From the NCBI GenBank assembly GCA_947447975.1, contig CANFLU010000009.1, positions 19,263 through 83,262 of the forward strand: 64,000 nucleotides of DNA, in the 5' to 3' direction. This document shows, in pieces, positions 50,869 to 60,430 of this stretch. Source of the DNA: Comamonadaceae bacterium. Lineage in GTDB: Bacteria > Pseudomonadota > Gammaproteobacteria > Burkholderiales > Burkholderiaceae_C. The notes under the pieces are model-generated. The model did no database searches. It had not been told where the DNA came from and worked only from the letters and a program-made list of their open reading frames with translations. Position 1 is the stretch's first letter. Each line of letters starts with the position of its first letter. The position numbers were made by a program, and so were the translations under genes.

Positions 50869-51897
50869 ATGACAGAGCCCGTTGTTACCGATCCCGCCTC
50901 GCCGATACCATCCCAAACGGGCACTGCGGCACCAGCCTCCGACAGCACAGCAGGTGCCGCCAACGGGTCTGCATGGGAGCGCAGCTTCATCGAAAAGTGG
51001 ATGCAAGACAGTCTGGCCGAGCAGCGGGCGGCGCGCCGCTGGAAATACGGCATGCGCCTGGCCTGGCTTTTGTTTTTTGCAGCGCTCATCTGGCTGGGCA
51101 TGGACCGCACCGGCAGTATGCACAACGCGGATGTGAGCCGTCCGCACACCGCGGTGGTGGAAATCAAAGGCGAAATTGCTTCGGGTGCAGAGGCCAGCGC
51201 GGAGGCCGTAATCAACTCCATGCGCAGCGCATTCGAGGACGAGGGCTCGCTAGCCGTGGTCTTGCTGATTAATTCGCCCGGCGGCAGCCCGGTGCAGGCT
51301 GGCATCATGAACGACGAGATCCGCCGCTTAAAGGCCTTGCACAAGAAGCCGGTCTATGTGGTGGTGGAAGAGACCTGTGCTTCGGCGGCCTATTACATCG
51401 CGGTAGCCGCCGACCAGATATTTGTCGACAAGGCCAGCATCGTGGGCAGCATTGGCGTGCTCATGGACGGCTTTGGCTTTACCGGTTTGATGGACAAGTT
51501 GGGTGTGGAGCGCCGTTTGATGACCGCAGGCCAGAATAAAGGTTTTTTGGACCCCTTTAGCCCGCAGACGGAAAGGCAAAAAGAGTTTGCCCAGGCCATG
51601 CTCAACCAAATTCACCAGCAGTTCATCGGCGCCGTGAAAGACGGGCGTGGGGACCGATTGAAGGAGACGGCGGAGACCTTTAGCGGCTTGTTCTGGACGG
51701 GCGATCAAGCGGTCACTATGGGGCTGGCAGACCATTTGGGTAACCTCGATTACGTGGCCCGTGAAATCGTCAAAGCCCCTGAAATCATCGACTACACCCG
51801 CCGTGAAAACGTCGCCGAACGCCTGGTCAAGCGCTTTGGTGCCTCGATGGGCGAATCTTTGGCGATCGCGCTGCGCTACGCGCCAGGTGTGCGGTAG
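50869..51897 (+). CDS. sppA: S49 family peptidase, SppA-type
   Basis: The 342-residue protein has one membrane segment (about 63-79: RLAWLLFFAALIWLGM) and a periplasmic S49 protease domain. The family's Ser/Lys dyad is visible as S172 (CASAAYYIA) and K224 (AGQNKGFLDPF), 52 residues apart as in the short SppA form. INSPGGSPVQAG and VGSIGVLMDG are also typical. Such enzymes degrade cleaved signal peptides in the membrane. The start at 50869 lies one base after the Rieske stop; a longer frame reads through the Rieske gene. Confidence 0.9.
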   Translation: MTEPVVTDPASPIPSQTGTAAPASDSTAGAANGSAWERSFIEKWMQDSLAEQRAARRWKYGMRLAWLLFFAALIWLGMDRTGSMHNADVSRPHTAVVEIKGEIASGAEASAEAVINSMRSAFEDEGSLAVVLLINSPGGSPVQAGIMNDEIRRLKALHKKPVYVVVEETCASAAYYIAVAADQIFVDKASIVGSIGVLMDGFGFTGLMDKLGVERRLMTAGQNKGFLDPFSPQTERQKEFAQAMLNQIHQQFIGAVKDGRGDRLKETAETFSGLFWTGDQAVTMGLADHLGNLDYVAREIVKAPEIIDYTRRENVAERLVKRFGASMGESLAIALRYAPGVR

Positions 51898-51900
51898 GCG

Positions 51901-52683
51901 CTACGCTCCAATGGCGAATACCGCCGGGGTGTGATTGTTCAAAACCCACTTGGAGCGCTTGCACTCATGCGCTGTGCCGCTGAAATGGCGGGATGCTGCA
52001 AGCGTTAAACCCATCGATACCGCCAGTCGTGTGTCAGGCTGTAGTACCTCTAGCAGCGAACGAAGTAGGGCGTCATTGCGGTAGGGCGTTTCAATAAATA
52101 GTTGGGTTTGCCCTGTCTTGAGGGCCAGCGTTTCCAGCGCTTTGATACGCTGGGCGCGCAATACAGGTTCGCTGGGCACATAGCCTACAAAAGCGAAGTT
52201 CTGTCCGTTCAGTCCGCTCGCTGCCAGTGCCAGCATCAGGGATACTGGGCCCACCAGGGGCTGCACGTCGATACCTAGTGCATGGGCAGCGCGCACCACC
52301 GCGGCGCCAGGGTCTGCTATTGCCGGCATACCGGCCTCGCTGAGCAAACCCATATCCAGCCCTTGCAGGGCTGGCGCGAGCAAGCTGCGCGCATCAAAGC
52401 CGGCATCCCCTTTTTTATGCACCTGGCGCGGTAATTCTTGCAGTTGCTGCTCTTGGATCGTGGCACTGAGCGGGCAGACTTCGCCTACGCGCTTGAGAAA
52501 GGCGCGGGCTGATTTGGCGTTTTCGCAGACCCAATGCTGCAGTGCCGCGGCCCGCTCGATGGTGGACTGTGGCAGCACCTCGGTCAAAGCCCCCACACTG
52601 TCGCAGCCAAAATCTAAAGGCGTGGGGACCAGGAACAGCTTGCCCATGCGCTTTGGCGCGTGCAGGCTTTCAGCCGGTGTCAT
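51901..52683 (-). CDS. SAM-dependent methyltransferase of the tetrapyrrole methylase (RsmI-like) family
   Basis: The 260-residue protein has the tetrapyrrole-methylase fold, with the RsmI-type motif LLSEAGMPAIADPGAAVVRAAH near residue 115 and GPVSLMLALAASGLNGQNF, which in RsmI forms the SAM site. It starts with LFLVPTPLD, where the RsmI core begins. RsmI methylates a 16S rRNA cytidine; this is a shorter, diverged paralogue and its substrate is not certain. It overlaps maf by 4 bp (52680-52683). Confidence 0.8.
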   Translation of the reverse strand: MTPAESLHAPKRMGKLFLVPTPLDFGCDSVGALTEVLPQSTIERAAALQHWVCENAKSARAFLKRVGEVCPLSATIQEQQLQELPRQVHKKGDAGFDARSLLAPALQGLDMGLLSEAGMPAIADPGAAVVRAAHALGIDVQPLVGPVSLMLALAASGLNGQNFAFVGYVPSEPVLRAQRIKALETLALKTGQTQLFIETPYRNDALLRSLLEVLQPDTRLAVSMGLTLAASRHFSGTAHECKRSKWVLNNHTPAVFAIGA

Positions 52684-53282
52684 ACGGGCCCCAACACAGG
52701 TATGCCCGCACGGCCGAGGATGGCGCTCAGCCGTATCAAGGGCAAACCAATGAGCGCTGTGGGATCGTCGTTATGGATGCTATGCATCAAGGCAATACCC
52801 AGGCCCTCGCTTTTGACACTGCCCGCGCAGTCATAGGGCTGCTCGTTGCGCAGGTAAAAATCCAATTCTGCATCCGAGGCATCCCGGTAAACGACGCGTA
52901 TCGGCACCAGCACCTCCTCACAAAACCCGGTTTCCTTGCAGAGTACCGCCATGGCGGTTTGAAAAACCACTGTTTGACCACGCATGGCGCGCAGTTGGCT
53001 CAGTGCATTGTCGTAATTACCTGGCTTACCCAGGGCTTGGCCGTTCAGGTCAGCGACCTGGTCGCAGCCAATGACCACTGCTTGGGGCACTGCATCGGAT
53101 ACCGCCGCCGCTTTGGCCCGTGCTAAGCGGCTCGCCAGCGCAACCGGAGCCTCACCGGCCAGCGGTGTTTCATCGAGGCCTGGCGCCTGCACGCTAAAAG
53201 GCAGTTGCAAACGCTCCAAAAGCGTACGGCGGTAACGAGAGGTGGACGCCAGAATCAGGGCGCGTGTGGCGGAACTTTGCAT
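52680..53282 (-). CDS. maf: Maf-like nucleoside triphosphate pyrophosphatase (YceF type)
   Basis: The 200-residue protein has the Maf opening ILASTSRYRRTLLERL, then DETPL, VIGCDQVADLNG and KPGNYDNALSQL. Maf proteins cleave non-canonical or modified nucleotides to monophosphates; the YceF group prefers 7-methyl-GTP. The subgroup is inferred from the position next to yceD-rpmF, an arrangement shared with E. coli, and from length. It diverges from yceD with 25 bp between the starts. Confidence 0.92.
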   Translation of the reverse strand: MQSSATRALILASTSRYRRTLLERLQLPFSVQAPGLDETPLAGEAPVALASRLARAKAAAVSDAVPQAVVIGCDQVADLNGQALGKPGNYDNALSQLRAMRGQTVVFQTAMAVLCKETGFCEEVLVPIRVVYRDASDAELDFYLRNEQPYDCAGSVKSEGLGIALMHSIHNDDPTALIGLPLIRLSAILGRAGIPVLGPV

Positions 53283-53307
53283 AGCCTGATTCTCTTACAC
53301 TGCGCAC

Positions 53308-53850
53308 ATGGCTACTTCCAACTCGTACCGCAAGCTATCCATGGCAGCCTTCGCGGTGGAAGCTGTGCCGCTGCTAGGCCAGGCTCCACTGTCCGATTTG
53401 CCCCGTCTGTCGGACGAAGCGGTGCGAGCCGCTTCGGATTGCACGGTGCATTTCCATGCGCTAGGCAGCATGCGTACCGATGCCTCGGGCATTGCGGTGC
53501 CCTGGTTGGCCTTGCAAGGCCGCGTGGAGATGGACCTGGTGTGCCAGCGCTGCCTGGAACCGGTGAGCACCCTCGTGCACTTCGATCGCGAATTTCGTTT
53601 TGTGGAATCTGAGGAGGCGGCCCTGGCCCAGGACGAGGATTCGGAGGAGGATTTACTGGTCAGCTCCCCGCAGTTTGACTTGCTCGAACTGGTCGAGGAC
53701 GAACTGCTGATGGCCTTGCCGGTGTCGCCCAAGCATGAAAAATGTCCTGGCGACTTGAAATTGTCCGCGGCGGACGCTGATTTTGAGGCTGCCAGTGAGC
53801 GCCCCAGCCCTTTTGCGAAGTTAGCACAGCTAAAGGCAAGCAAAGGCTGA
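53308..53850 (+). CDS. yceD: YceD family (DUF177) protein
   Basis: The 180-residue protein is of the DUF177 family, often found before rpmF. The conserved C-Q-R-C-L-E-P motif near residue 75 and the later C at [10 protein letters not shown] are visible, with an acidic stretch (residues 104-115) between. The family has been linked to ribosomal large subunit or 23S rRNA assembly in bacteria and plants, but the reaction is unknown. The gene runs in front of rpmF, with a TATAAT box in the gap. Confidence 0.88.
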   Translation: MATSNSYRKLSMAAFAVEAVPLLGQAPLSDLPRLSDEAVRAASDCTVHFHALGSMRTDASGIAVPWLALQGRVEMDLVCQRCLEPVSTLVHFDREFRFVESEEAALAQDEDSEEDLLVSSPQFDLLELVEDELLMALPVSPKHEKCPGDLKLSAADADFEAASERPSPFAKLAQLKASKG

Positions 53851-53876
53851 GCGCGCTTGCATATGCCGCCAGACGC

Positions 53877-53882
53877 TATAAT
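53877..53882 (+). promoter_or_regulatory. Candidate -10 box for rpmF
   Basis: TATAAT lies 91 bp before the rpmF start. TTGCAT at 53857-53862 could be the -35 box, though the spacer of 14 bp is short. Confidence 0.4.
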
Positions 53883-53972
53883 GGAAGGCTTGGGTGCACA
53901 CAGCGCTTTGTGCACCATCCGATTAACCGACGGCGCTGCCTCGCCTGCAGCCATTTTGACCAGGAGCCAACC

Positions 53973-54155
53973 ATGGCAGTTCAGCAAAACAAAAAATCTC
54001 CTTCCAAGCGCGGCATGCACCGTTCGCACAATGCGCTGGTCGTGCCCGGTATTGCGGTGGAGCCGACGACTGGCGAAATCCATTTGCGTCACCACATCAG
54101 CCCGACCGGCTTTTACCGTGGCCGTAAAGTTATCAAGACCAAAGCAGAAGCCTGA
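53973..54155 (+). CDS. rpmF: 50S ribosomal protein L32
   Basis: L32 is a small structural protein of the large ribosomal subunit. The 60 residues start [19 protein letters not shown] and end [12 protein letters not shown], the typical form without the zinc cysteines seen in some L32 proteins. The ATG at 53973 is preceded by AGGAG; an upstream frame of 21 residues is not used. A strong terminator follows, before plsX, so part of the transcripts end here. Confidence 0.98.
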   Translation: MAVQQNKKSPSKRGMHRSHNALVVPGIAVEPTTGEIHLRHHISPTGFYRGRKVIKTKAEA

Positions 54156-54172
54156 CCCGCGCGGTCGGCCGC

Positions 54173-54211
54173 AAGCCCGAAGCTGCATGGCCTGTAGCCT
54201 CGGGCTTTTTT
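54173..54211 (+). terminator. Intrinsic terminator after rpmF
   Basis: A long hairpin (AAGCCCGA/TCGGGCTT with an inner GCTGCA/TGTAGC stem) is followed by six T, 18 bp after the rpmF stop. It separates the ribosomal protein gene from plsX and the fab genes. Confidence 0.9.
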
Positions 54212-54262
54212 CTTGCCCACGCGCTTGATCCCCGTGAAAACACTTTTTTCCCCATACGCTGC

Positions 54263-55297
54263 ATGATCACCATCGCAGTGGACTGTATGGGCGGGGATTT
54301 TGGACCCTCTGTCACCCTCCCAGCCAGCCACAAATTCCTTGATGCGCACCCTGACGCCCACTTGGTGTTGGTGGGTTTGCCGCAGGCATTGGCTAACTTT
54401 TCCCACCCGCGCATTACCAAAGTATTCGCCAGCGAGGTCGTGGCGATGGACGACGCGCTTGAAATTGCGCTGCGTAAGAAAAAAGACTCCTCCATGCGGG
54501 TGGCCATCGAGCAGGTACGCGATGGTCTGGCCCAGGCAGCGGTTTCGGCAGGCAATACCGGCGCGCTGATGGCAATTGCCCGCTATCTGCTCAAGACGCT
54601 CGAAGGTATAGAGCGGCCGGCACTGGCGGGTCAAATTCCCAATGCCAAAGGCCATGCCACCACGGTGCTCGATTTAGGCGCCAATGTCGATTGCACGCCC
54701 TTGCATTTGCTGCAGTTCGCTGTCATGGGCTCAGCGCTGGTCTCCGTAACAGACAGCGTCAGTGCCCCCTCGGTGGGATTGCTCAACATCGGTTCGGAAG
54801 TGATCAAGGGCAATGAGACGATCAAAGAGACTGGGGATTTACTGCGCGCGGCGGCGGCTAGCGGCGATTTGAATTTTTTCGGTAATGTCGAAGGCAATGA
54901 CATTTTCAAAGGCACGGTAAATCTGGTGGTATGCGACGGCTTTGTTGGCAACGTCGCACTCAAAACCAGCGAGGGGCTGGCCGGCATGATCGTGGGTTTC
55001 CTCAAAGAGGAATACGGGCGCAATCTAGTGACCAAACTGGCGGCGCTGGCCTCGGCCCCGGTCTTGTCTGCACTGAAGCGGCGCATTGATCACCGGCGCT
55101 ACAACGGCGTGGCCTTGTTGGGTTTACGCGGCCTGGTGTTTAAAAGCCATGGTTCGGCCGATGAATTCGCTTTTTCCAGTGCCTTGGGCCGGGCGTATGA
55201 TGCCGTGCAGAACAATTTGTTAGAGCGCGTGCGAACGCGCATTGCGCATGCGGCACCATTGCTCAATGCGCAAGTTCCCGCCCCTACGCAGGGCTAA
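54263..55297 (+). CDS. plsX: Phosphate acyltransferase PlsX
   Basis: PlsX converts acyl-ACP to acyl-phosphate for phospholipid synthesis at the membrane surface. The 344 residues show [14 protein letters not shown] at the start, [14 protein letters not shown] near residue 93, [20 protein letters not shown] and [16 protein letters not shown]. It begins the plsX-fabHDG-acpP-fabF run and lies 20 bp before fabH. Length is normal. Confidence 0.97.
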   Translation: MITIAVDCMGGDFGPSVTLPASHKFLDAHPDAHLVLVGLPQALANFSHPRITKVFASEVVAMDDALEIALRKKKDSSMRVAIEQVRDGLAQAAVSAGNTGALMAIARYLLKTLEGIERPALAGQIPNAKGHATTVLDLGANVDCTPLHLLQFAVMGSALVSVTDSVSAPSVGLLNIGSEVIKGNETIKETGDLLRAAAASGDLNFFGNVEGNDIFKGTVNLVVCDGFVGNVALKTSEGLAGMIVGFLKEEYGRNLVTKLAALASAPVLSALKRRIDHRRYNGVALLGLRGLVFKSHGSADEFAFSSALGRAYDAVQNNLLERVRTRIAHAAPLLNAQVPAPTQG

Positions 55298-55317
55298 GTT
55301 CCCGATCCGGATTTTTC

Positions 55318-56295
55318 ATGAGCAGCTTTTCACGTATTACGGGTACCGGCAGCTATCTTCCGCCCAGGCGCCTGAGCAATGCCGATATGGTGGCGCGCTT
55401 AGCGCAGGATGGTATTGAGACATCGGATGACTGGATCGTCGAGCGCAGCGGCATCAGCGCCCGCCATTTTGCGGACGAGGGCGTGTTTTCCAGTGATTTG
55501 GCAGTGCATGCCTGCCAAGAGGCATTGCGAGCGGCGGGCCGCTCGGCCAGTGAGGTCGATCTCATCATCGTCGCCACCTCAACCCCGGATATGGTGTTTC
55601 CGTCCACCGCCTGTATTTTGCAAGGCAAGCTAGGCGCCATCGGTGGCGCGGCTTTTGATGTGCAGGCGGTTTGCAGCGGATTTGTCTATGCGCTCACGGT
55701 GGCCGATGCGCTGATCAAGACCGGCAGTGCCCGCTGCGCGCTCGTCGTCGGGGCAGAAATTTTCTCCCGGATATTGGATTTCAAGGACCGGGGCACCTGC
55801 GTGCTCTTTGGCGACGGCGCCGGTGCGGTGGTACTGGAAGCCTCCGATACCCCGGGCATTTTGTCTACCGATGTACATGCCGACGGGCGGCACGTAGACA
55901 TGTTGTGCGTGCCAGGCCATGTGCAAGGCGGGCTGGTGAGCGGCGTTCCTTTGCTCAAAATGGCGGGGCAGGCGGTATTTAAATTGGCCGTAGGCGTGCT
56001 CGAAGATGCGGCCCGCGCGGTTTTGTCCAAGGCGGGCAAGGTGGAGTCAGATATCGACTGGCTGATACCGCACCAGGCCAATATCCGCATCATTCAAAGT
56101 ACCGCCAAAAAGCTCAAATTGCCCATGGAAAACGTCATCCTCACGGTCGGCCAGCATGGCAATACCTCGGCCGCCTCGATACCGCTGGCGCTGGACGTGG
56201 GTGTCCGCAGCGGACGTGTCCAAAAGGGCCAAACCCTGTTGCTTGAAGGCGTGGGCGGCGGGTTTACCTGGGGCGCGGTGTTGCTGACACTGTAA
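55318..56295 (+). CDS. fabH: Beta-ketoacyl-ACP synthase III
   Basis: FabH condenses acetyl-CoA with malonyl-ACP to start fatty acid chains. The 325-residue thiolase-fold protein has the catalytic C119 (VQAVCSGF), the histidine of [11 protein letters not shown] and the asparagine of [12 protein letters not shown]. The start follows plsX by 20 bp and fabD begins 64 bp after the stop. All family marks are intact. Confidence 0.97.
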   Translation: MSSFSRITGTGSYLPPRRLSNADMVARLAQDGIETSDDWIVERSGISARHFADEGVFSSDLAVHACQEALRAAGRSASEVDLIIVATSTPDMVFPSTACILQGKLGAIGGAAFDVQAVCSGFVYALTVADALIKTGSARCALVVGAEIFSRILDFKDRGTCVLFGDGAGAVVLEASDTPGILSTDVHADGRHVDMLCVPGHVQGGLVSGVPLLKMAGQAVFKLAVGVLEDAARAVLSKAGKVESDIDWLIPHQANIRIIQSTAKKLKLPMENVILTVGQHGNTSAASIPLALDVGVRSGRVQKGQTLLLEGVGGGFTWGAVLLTL

Positions 56296-56359
56296 TCTTG
56301 GCGCGGTTGCGCGCTGCGCTCCCTGTCATTTTGTTTTCATTACTTAGGCGCTTGAACTG

Positions 56360-57310
56360 ATGAAACCATTTGCTTTTGTTTTTCCCGGCCAGGGTTCCCA
56401 GTCGGTGGGCATGCTCGATGCCTGGGGCGATCACCCCGTGGTGCGCGCGGTGTTAGACGAAGCTTCTCAGGCTCTGCATGAAGACCTCGGCGCCTTGATC
56501 CGCGAGGGAAGCAAAGAAGCCTTGGCACTGACGACCAACACCCAACCGGTGATGTTGGTCGCTGGCGTTGCCGCTTACCGGGTGTGGATGGCCGAAGTGG
56601 GCATTGCTCCCCAGGCAGTGGCCGGGCATTCCCTGGGCGAGTACGCCGCCCTGGTGGCAGCGGGCGCTCTAACGCTGGCCGATGCCGCGCCCTTGGTGCG
56701 CTTGCGCGGCCAGGCCATGCAAGACGCGGTACCGGTGGGCAAGGGTGCTATGGCAGCAATTTTGGGTATGGAGCCGGCACTGGTGGCGGCTTTGTGTGCA
56801 GAAGTGGCGGCCGGGTTTTCGCCGGAAAGCGGCGAAGTGGTTGAAGCCGCTAACTTCAACGACAACGCCCAGACCGTGATCTCCGGCAGCAAAGCGGCCG
56901 TCGAGCAGGCCTGCGAAGTGCTCAAAACCCAGGGCGCAAAGCGTGCCTTATTACTGCCGGTATCGGCGCCTTTCCATTGCGCGTTGATGCAACCGGCGGC
57001 AATGGTCCTGCGTGAACGCCTGCAACAAATTGCGATTACCATCCCCCAGATTCCATTGTTGAACAATATCGACGTGGCGGTGGAGACCGATCCCGAGCGG
57101 ATTCGCGACGCTTTATACCGTCAGGCCTTCGGGCCCGTACGCTGGGTGCAAACGGTGCAATCTTTGAAAGCGCGGGGCCTAGAGCATATGGTGGAATGCG
57201 GGCCCGGCAAGGTCTTGAGTGGCATGGTCAAGCGTATTGATGCGTCTTTGACGGCCTTTGCGGTATTTGATCCGGCCACGTTGGCCGAAACACAGGCGGG
57301 TTTGCAATGA
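56360..57310 (+). CDS. fabD: Malonyl-CoA:ACP transacylase
   Basis: FabD loads malonyl groups onto ACP. The 316 residues have FPGQGSQSVGM at the start, the nucleophile S91 in GHSLGEY and the catalytic histidine in APFHCALM. Its stop overlaps the fabG ATG (57307-57310). It is complete and of standard length. Confidence 0.97.
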   Translation: MKPFAFVFPGQGSQSVGMLDAWGDHPVVRAVLDEASQALHEDLGALIREGSKEALALTTNTQPVMLVAGVAAYRVWMAEVGIAPQAVAGHSLGEYAALVAAGALTLADAAPLVRLRGQAMQDAVPVGKGAMAAILGMEPALVAALCAEVAAGFSPESGEVVEAANFNDNAQTVISGSKAAVEQACEVLKTQGAKRALLLPVSAPFHCALMQPAAMVLRERLQQIAITIPQIPLLNNIDVAVETDPERIRDALYRQAFGPVRWVQTVQSLKARGLEHMVECGPGKVLSGMVKRIDASLTAFAVFDPATLAETQAGLQ

Positions 57311-58053
57311 GTTCTACGGAGTTTGCAGGGCAAGTGGCTCTGGTGACCGGTGCCTCGCGCGGCATCGGCGCGGCAATTGCATTGGAGTTGGCCCGTAAAG
57401 GGCTGCAGGTCGTCGGAACGGCGACCACCGAGGCCGGTGCCCAGGGGATCAGCCGCGCTTTGGAGGCCTTTGCAGGTTGCACAGGACGGGTACTGAATGT
57501 GACCGACGGCGCCGCTTGTGATGCGCTAGTGGAAGCGGTGATCAAGGAACAGGGCGGTGTGCAGGTGCTGGTCAATAACGCTGGCATCACCCGCGATAAC
57601 TTGGCGATGCGCATGAAAGATGAGGATTGGGATGCGGTGATTGACGCCAACCTCAAAGGCGTATTTCGCATGAGTCGGGCCGTGATGCGGCCTATGATGA
57701 AACAGCGTTATGGCCGCATCATCAATATCACCTCGGTGGTCGGCGCCTCCGGCAATCCGGGCCAGGCCAATTATGCGGCCGCCAAAGCCGGTGTTGCGGG
57801 GATGACCCGCGCCTTGGCCCGGGAATTAGGCTCGCGGCAGATTACCGTCAATTGCATCGCTCCGGGCTTTATTGCGACCGACATGACCGCCGCCTTAAGC
57901 CAGGAGCAGCAAAACAGCTTGCAAACCCAGATTCCCCTGGGGCATTTGGGCCAGCCCGCTGATATCGCGCATGCGGTGGTCTATCTGGCCTCGCCCCAAG
58001 CGGCCTATGTGACGGGCCAGGAACTGCATGTCAATGGCGGCATGTATATGTAA
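57307..58053 (+). CDS. fabG: 3-oxoacyl-ACP reductase
   Basis: FabG reduces 3-oxoacyl-ACP with NADPH. The 248 residues show GASRGIG (15-21), NNAG (90-93), the catalytic S143, Y156 and K160, and the C-terminal GQELHVNGGMYM that closes the tetramer interface. It overlaps fabD by 4 bp and precedes acpP by 107 bp. Confidence 0.97.
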   Translation: MSSTEFAGQVALVTGASRGIGAAIALELARKGLQVVGTATTEAGAQGISRALEAFAGCTGRVLNVTDGAACDALVEAVIKEQGGVQVLVNNAGITRDNLAMRMKDEDWDAVIDANLKGVFRMSRAVMRPMMKQRYGRIINITSVVGASGNPGQANYAAAKAGVAGMTRALARELGSRQITVNCIAPGFIATDMTAALSQEQQNSLQTQIPLGHLGQPADIAHAVVYLASPQAAYVTGQELHVNGGMYM

Positions 58054-58151
58054 AGTAGTATCCGGATTTACGCCTTTGTGTCCGCAAGGCGGCCACTGCG
58101 GGTGCCTAGCGCCCGCACTGGTAAAATTGCGGACTGTTTCACAACCCTTAG

Positions 58152-58400
<249 letters not shown>

Positions 58401-58541
58401 TAAGTCTTGGCCAACACCCGCCGTTTCCGGTCGGGCGTTGGAAAAGCCTCGGCGGCTGACCGATGCGCCAGCTGCCCGAGGGCTCTGGCGGCATGCCCGC
58501 CCCGCGGTTTTTGATAGACGCAACGTTTAATACAGGTGAGT

Positions 58542-59786
58542 ATGTCCCGTCGTCGTGTTGTAGTTACCGGTTTGGGCTGTGTCAGCCCTGTGGGCAATAC
58601 TGTAGATCAGGCCTGGGCCAATCTGCTGGCGGGCAAATCGGGTATCGATGTAATAAGCAAATTTGATGCAAGCGCATTTGCATGCCGCATCGCTGGCGAG
58701 GTGCGCGACCTCGACCTGGATCACTACATCAGCCCCAAGGATGCGCGCGCCATGGATACCTTTATTCACTACGGCATCGTCGCGGCGGCGCAGGCCGTAG
58801 CGGACGCCGGCTTGGCCACCGGTGAGGCACTGGGTGAAGAGGAAGCCACACGCATTGGATGCGTCATCGGTTCAGGCATCGGCGGACTGCCCATGATTGA
58901 GCACACCAACAACGAATTTACCGCGCGGGGTCCGCGGCGTATCTCGCCGTTTTTCGTCCCCGCCTCGATTATCAATATGACAGCCGGCCATGTGTCCATG
59001 CGCTTTGGCTTTAAGGGCCCGAATATCGCCATTGCCACCGCGTGTACGACCGGACTGCACTGCATTGGCGAGGCCGGGCGCATGATTGAGTATGGCGACG
59101 CTGATGTTATTGTGGCTGGCGGATCCGAAGCAGCCATTTCCCACCTGGGTGTGGGCGGATTTGCCGCCATGCGGGCTTTAAGCACCCGCAACGAGGACCC
59201 AGCCACCGCTTCTAGGCCTTGGGACAAGGACCGCGATGGTTTCGTGCTGGGTGAGGGCGGCGGCATGATGGTCTTGGAAGAATACGAACACGCCAAAGCG
59301 CGCGGCGCCCGCATTTATGCCGAGTTGGCAGGCTTTGGCATGAGTGCCGACGCCGGTCACATGACAGCGCCCAATATGGATGGCCCGCGCCGCGCGATGC
59401 TCAATGCCTTGCGGAATGCCTCCCTCAATCCGCAAGACATCGATTACCTCAATGCGCATGGTACCTCCACGCCATTGGGGGATATCAACGAGACCAATGC
59501 CATTAAGGCGGCGTTGGGCGAACAGGCCAAGCGCATCGTGATCAGTTCTACCAAATCCATGACCGGGCATTTGCTTGGCGGTGCGGGTGGCTTGGAGTCC
59601 GTTTTCACTGTCCTTGCGCTTTACCACCAAAAGTGCCCGCCGACCATCAACCTGTTCAACCAGGATCCGGAGTGCGACCTGGATTACTGCGCCAACGAAG
59701 CGCGCGACATGCCGATCCGGGCGGCTTTGAAAAATAACTTTGGCTTTGGTGGCACCAACGGCGCATTGGTGTTCAAGCGCGCTTAA
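58542..59786 (+). CDS. fabF: Beta-ketoacyl-ACP synthase II
   Basis: FabF elongates acyl-ACP with malonyl-ACP. The 414 residues have C168 (TACTTG), the histidines of [11 protein letters not shown] and [13 protein letters not shown], and the closing [15 protein letters not shown] place the start at ATG 58542 because AGGTG lies at the right distance; a GTG two codons upstream is possible. It ends the fab cluster. Confidence 0.97.
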   Translation: MSRRRVVVTGLGCVSPVGNTVDQAWANLLAGKSGIDVISKFDASAFACRIAGEVRDLDLDHYISPKDARAMDTFIHYGIVAAAQAVADAGLATGEALGEEEATRIGCVIGSGIGGLPMIEHTNNEFTARGPRRISPFFVPASIINMTAGHVSMRFGFKGPNIAIATACTTGLHCIGEAGRMIEYGDADVIVAGGSEAAISHLGVGGFAAMRALSTRNEDPATASRPWDKDRDGFVLGEGGGMMVLEEYEHAKARGARIYAELAGFGMSADAGHMTAPNMDGPRRAMLNALRNASLNPQDIDYLNAHGTSTPLGDINETNAIKAALGEQAKRIVISSTKSMTGHLLGGAGGLESVFTVLALYHQKCPPTINLFNQDPECDLDYCANEARDMPIRAALKNNFGFGGTNGALVFKRA

Positions 59787-59817
59787 ACGCCGTCCCGGTG
59801 ATGACGAGGCATAGACT

Positions 59818-60264
59818 TTGTTAAGTCAGGCACCTCCCGTTCACATGCACTTTGGGCGCGCATCCACCCATGCCGCAGCGCTGCTGGGGCTCGGGATTCT
59901 CAACCTCTGCGTATTGCTGGCCTTGGCGTTGCACGGGTCTGACTCACTCACGTGGACGGGCGTGGCGCTACTTTTTTGCCTGATCTTTTGGATGGCGGTG
60001 CGTCAATGGTGGCGAACGCCCGGCGGTACCTTGGCTTGGGATGGCAGCGCCTGGCACTGGTCTTGGTGGGCACAGGATGCGATCTGCCAGGTCCGGTGGA
60101 CTTTGGCTTTGCCTGGTTTTTCGGTGTTGCGCCTGTCCGCTGACAATGGGGCGGTGCAATGGCTGGTGACAGTGCCGGCATGCGAGCGGGAGCCGCAGTG
60201 GGTCGCCATGCGACGTGTTTTGGTCGCCCATAGGGAGCGCAGCCGTGGCGCAGTGCCAGCGTAA
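59818..60264 (+). CDS. Hypothetical membrane protein
   Basis: The 148-residue product starts at TTG 59818 and has two hydrophobic segments (about 20-38 and 44-60), then a Trp-rich, soluble C-terminal half. I see no enzymatic motif. It lies between fabF and degQ, in the place where related genomes carry rpoE, rseA and rseB, but it does not resemble those proteins. Its short membrane hairpin followed by a small globular part recalls other unassigned proteins next to fabF in Burkholderiales; no function can be given. Confidence 0.65.
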   Translation: MLSQAPPVHMHFGRASTHAAALLGLGILNLCVLLALALHGSDSLTWTGVALLFCLIFWMAVRQWWRTPGGTLAWDGSAWHWSWWAQDAICQVRWTLALPGFSVLRLSADNGAVQWLVTVPACEREPQWVAMRRVLVAHRERSRGAVPA

Positions 60265-60430
60265 ATCAGGGTTTAATGGGTGGCTCGATCAGCGTGCGGC
60301 CGAGTTCATGTAAAGTTTTTTAAGTGCCTTTGCGTTTTAGCAGCCAGGCCGCATGTTGCAGGGGTTGTTTGAAGCCTGCGCCGTAGCACTGCAGTCCAAG
60401 ATTTGTTTGGGGGTTTAGAGGATGACACCG

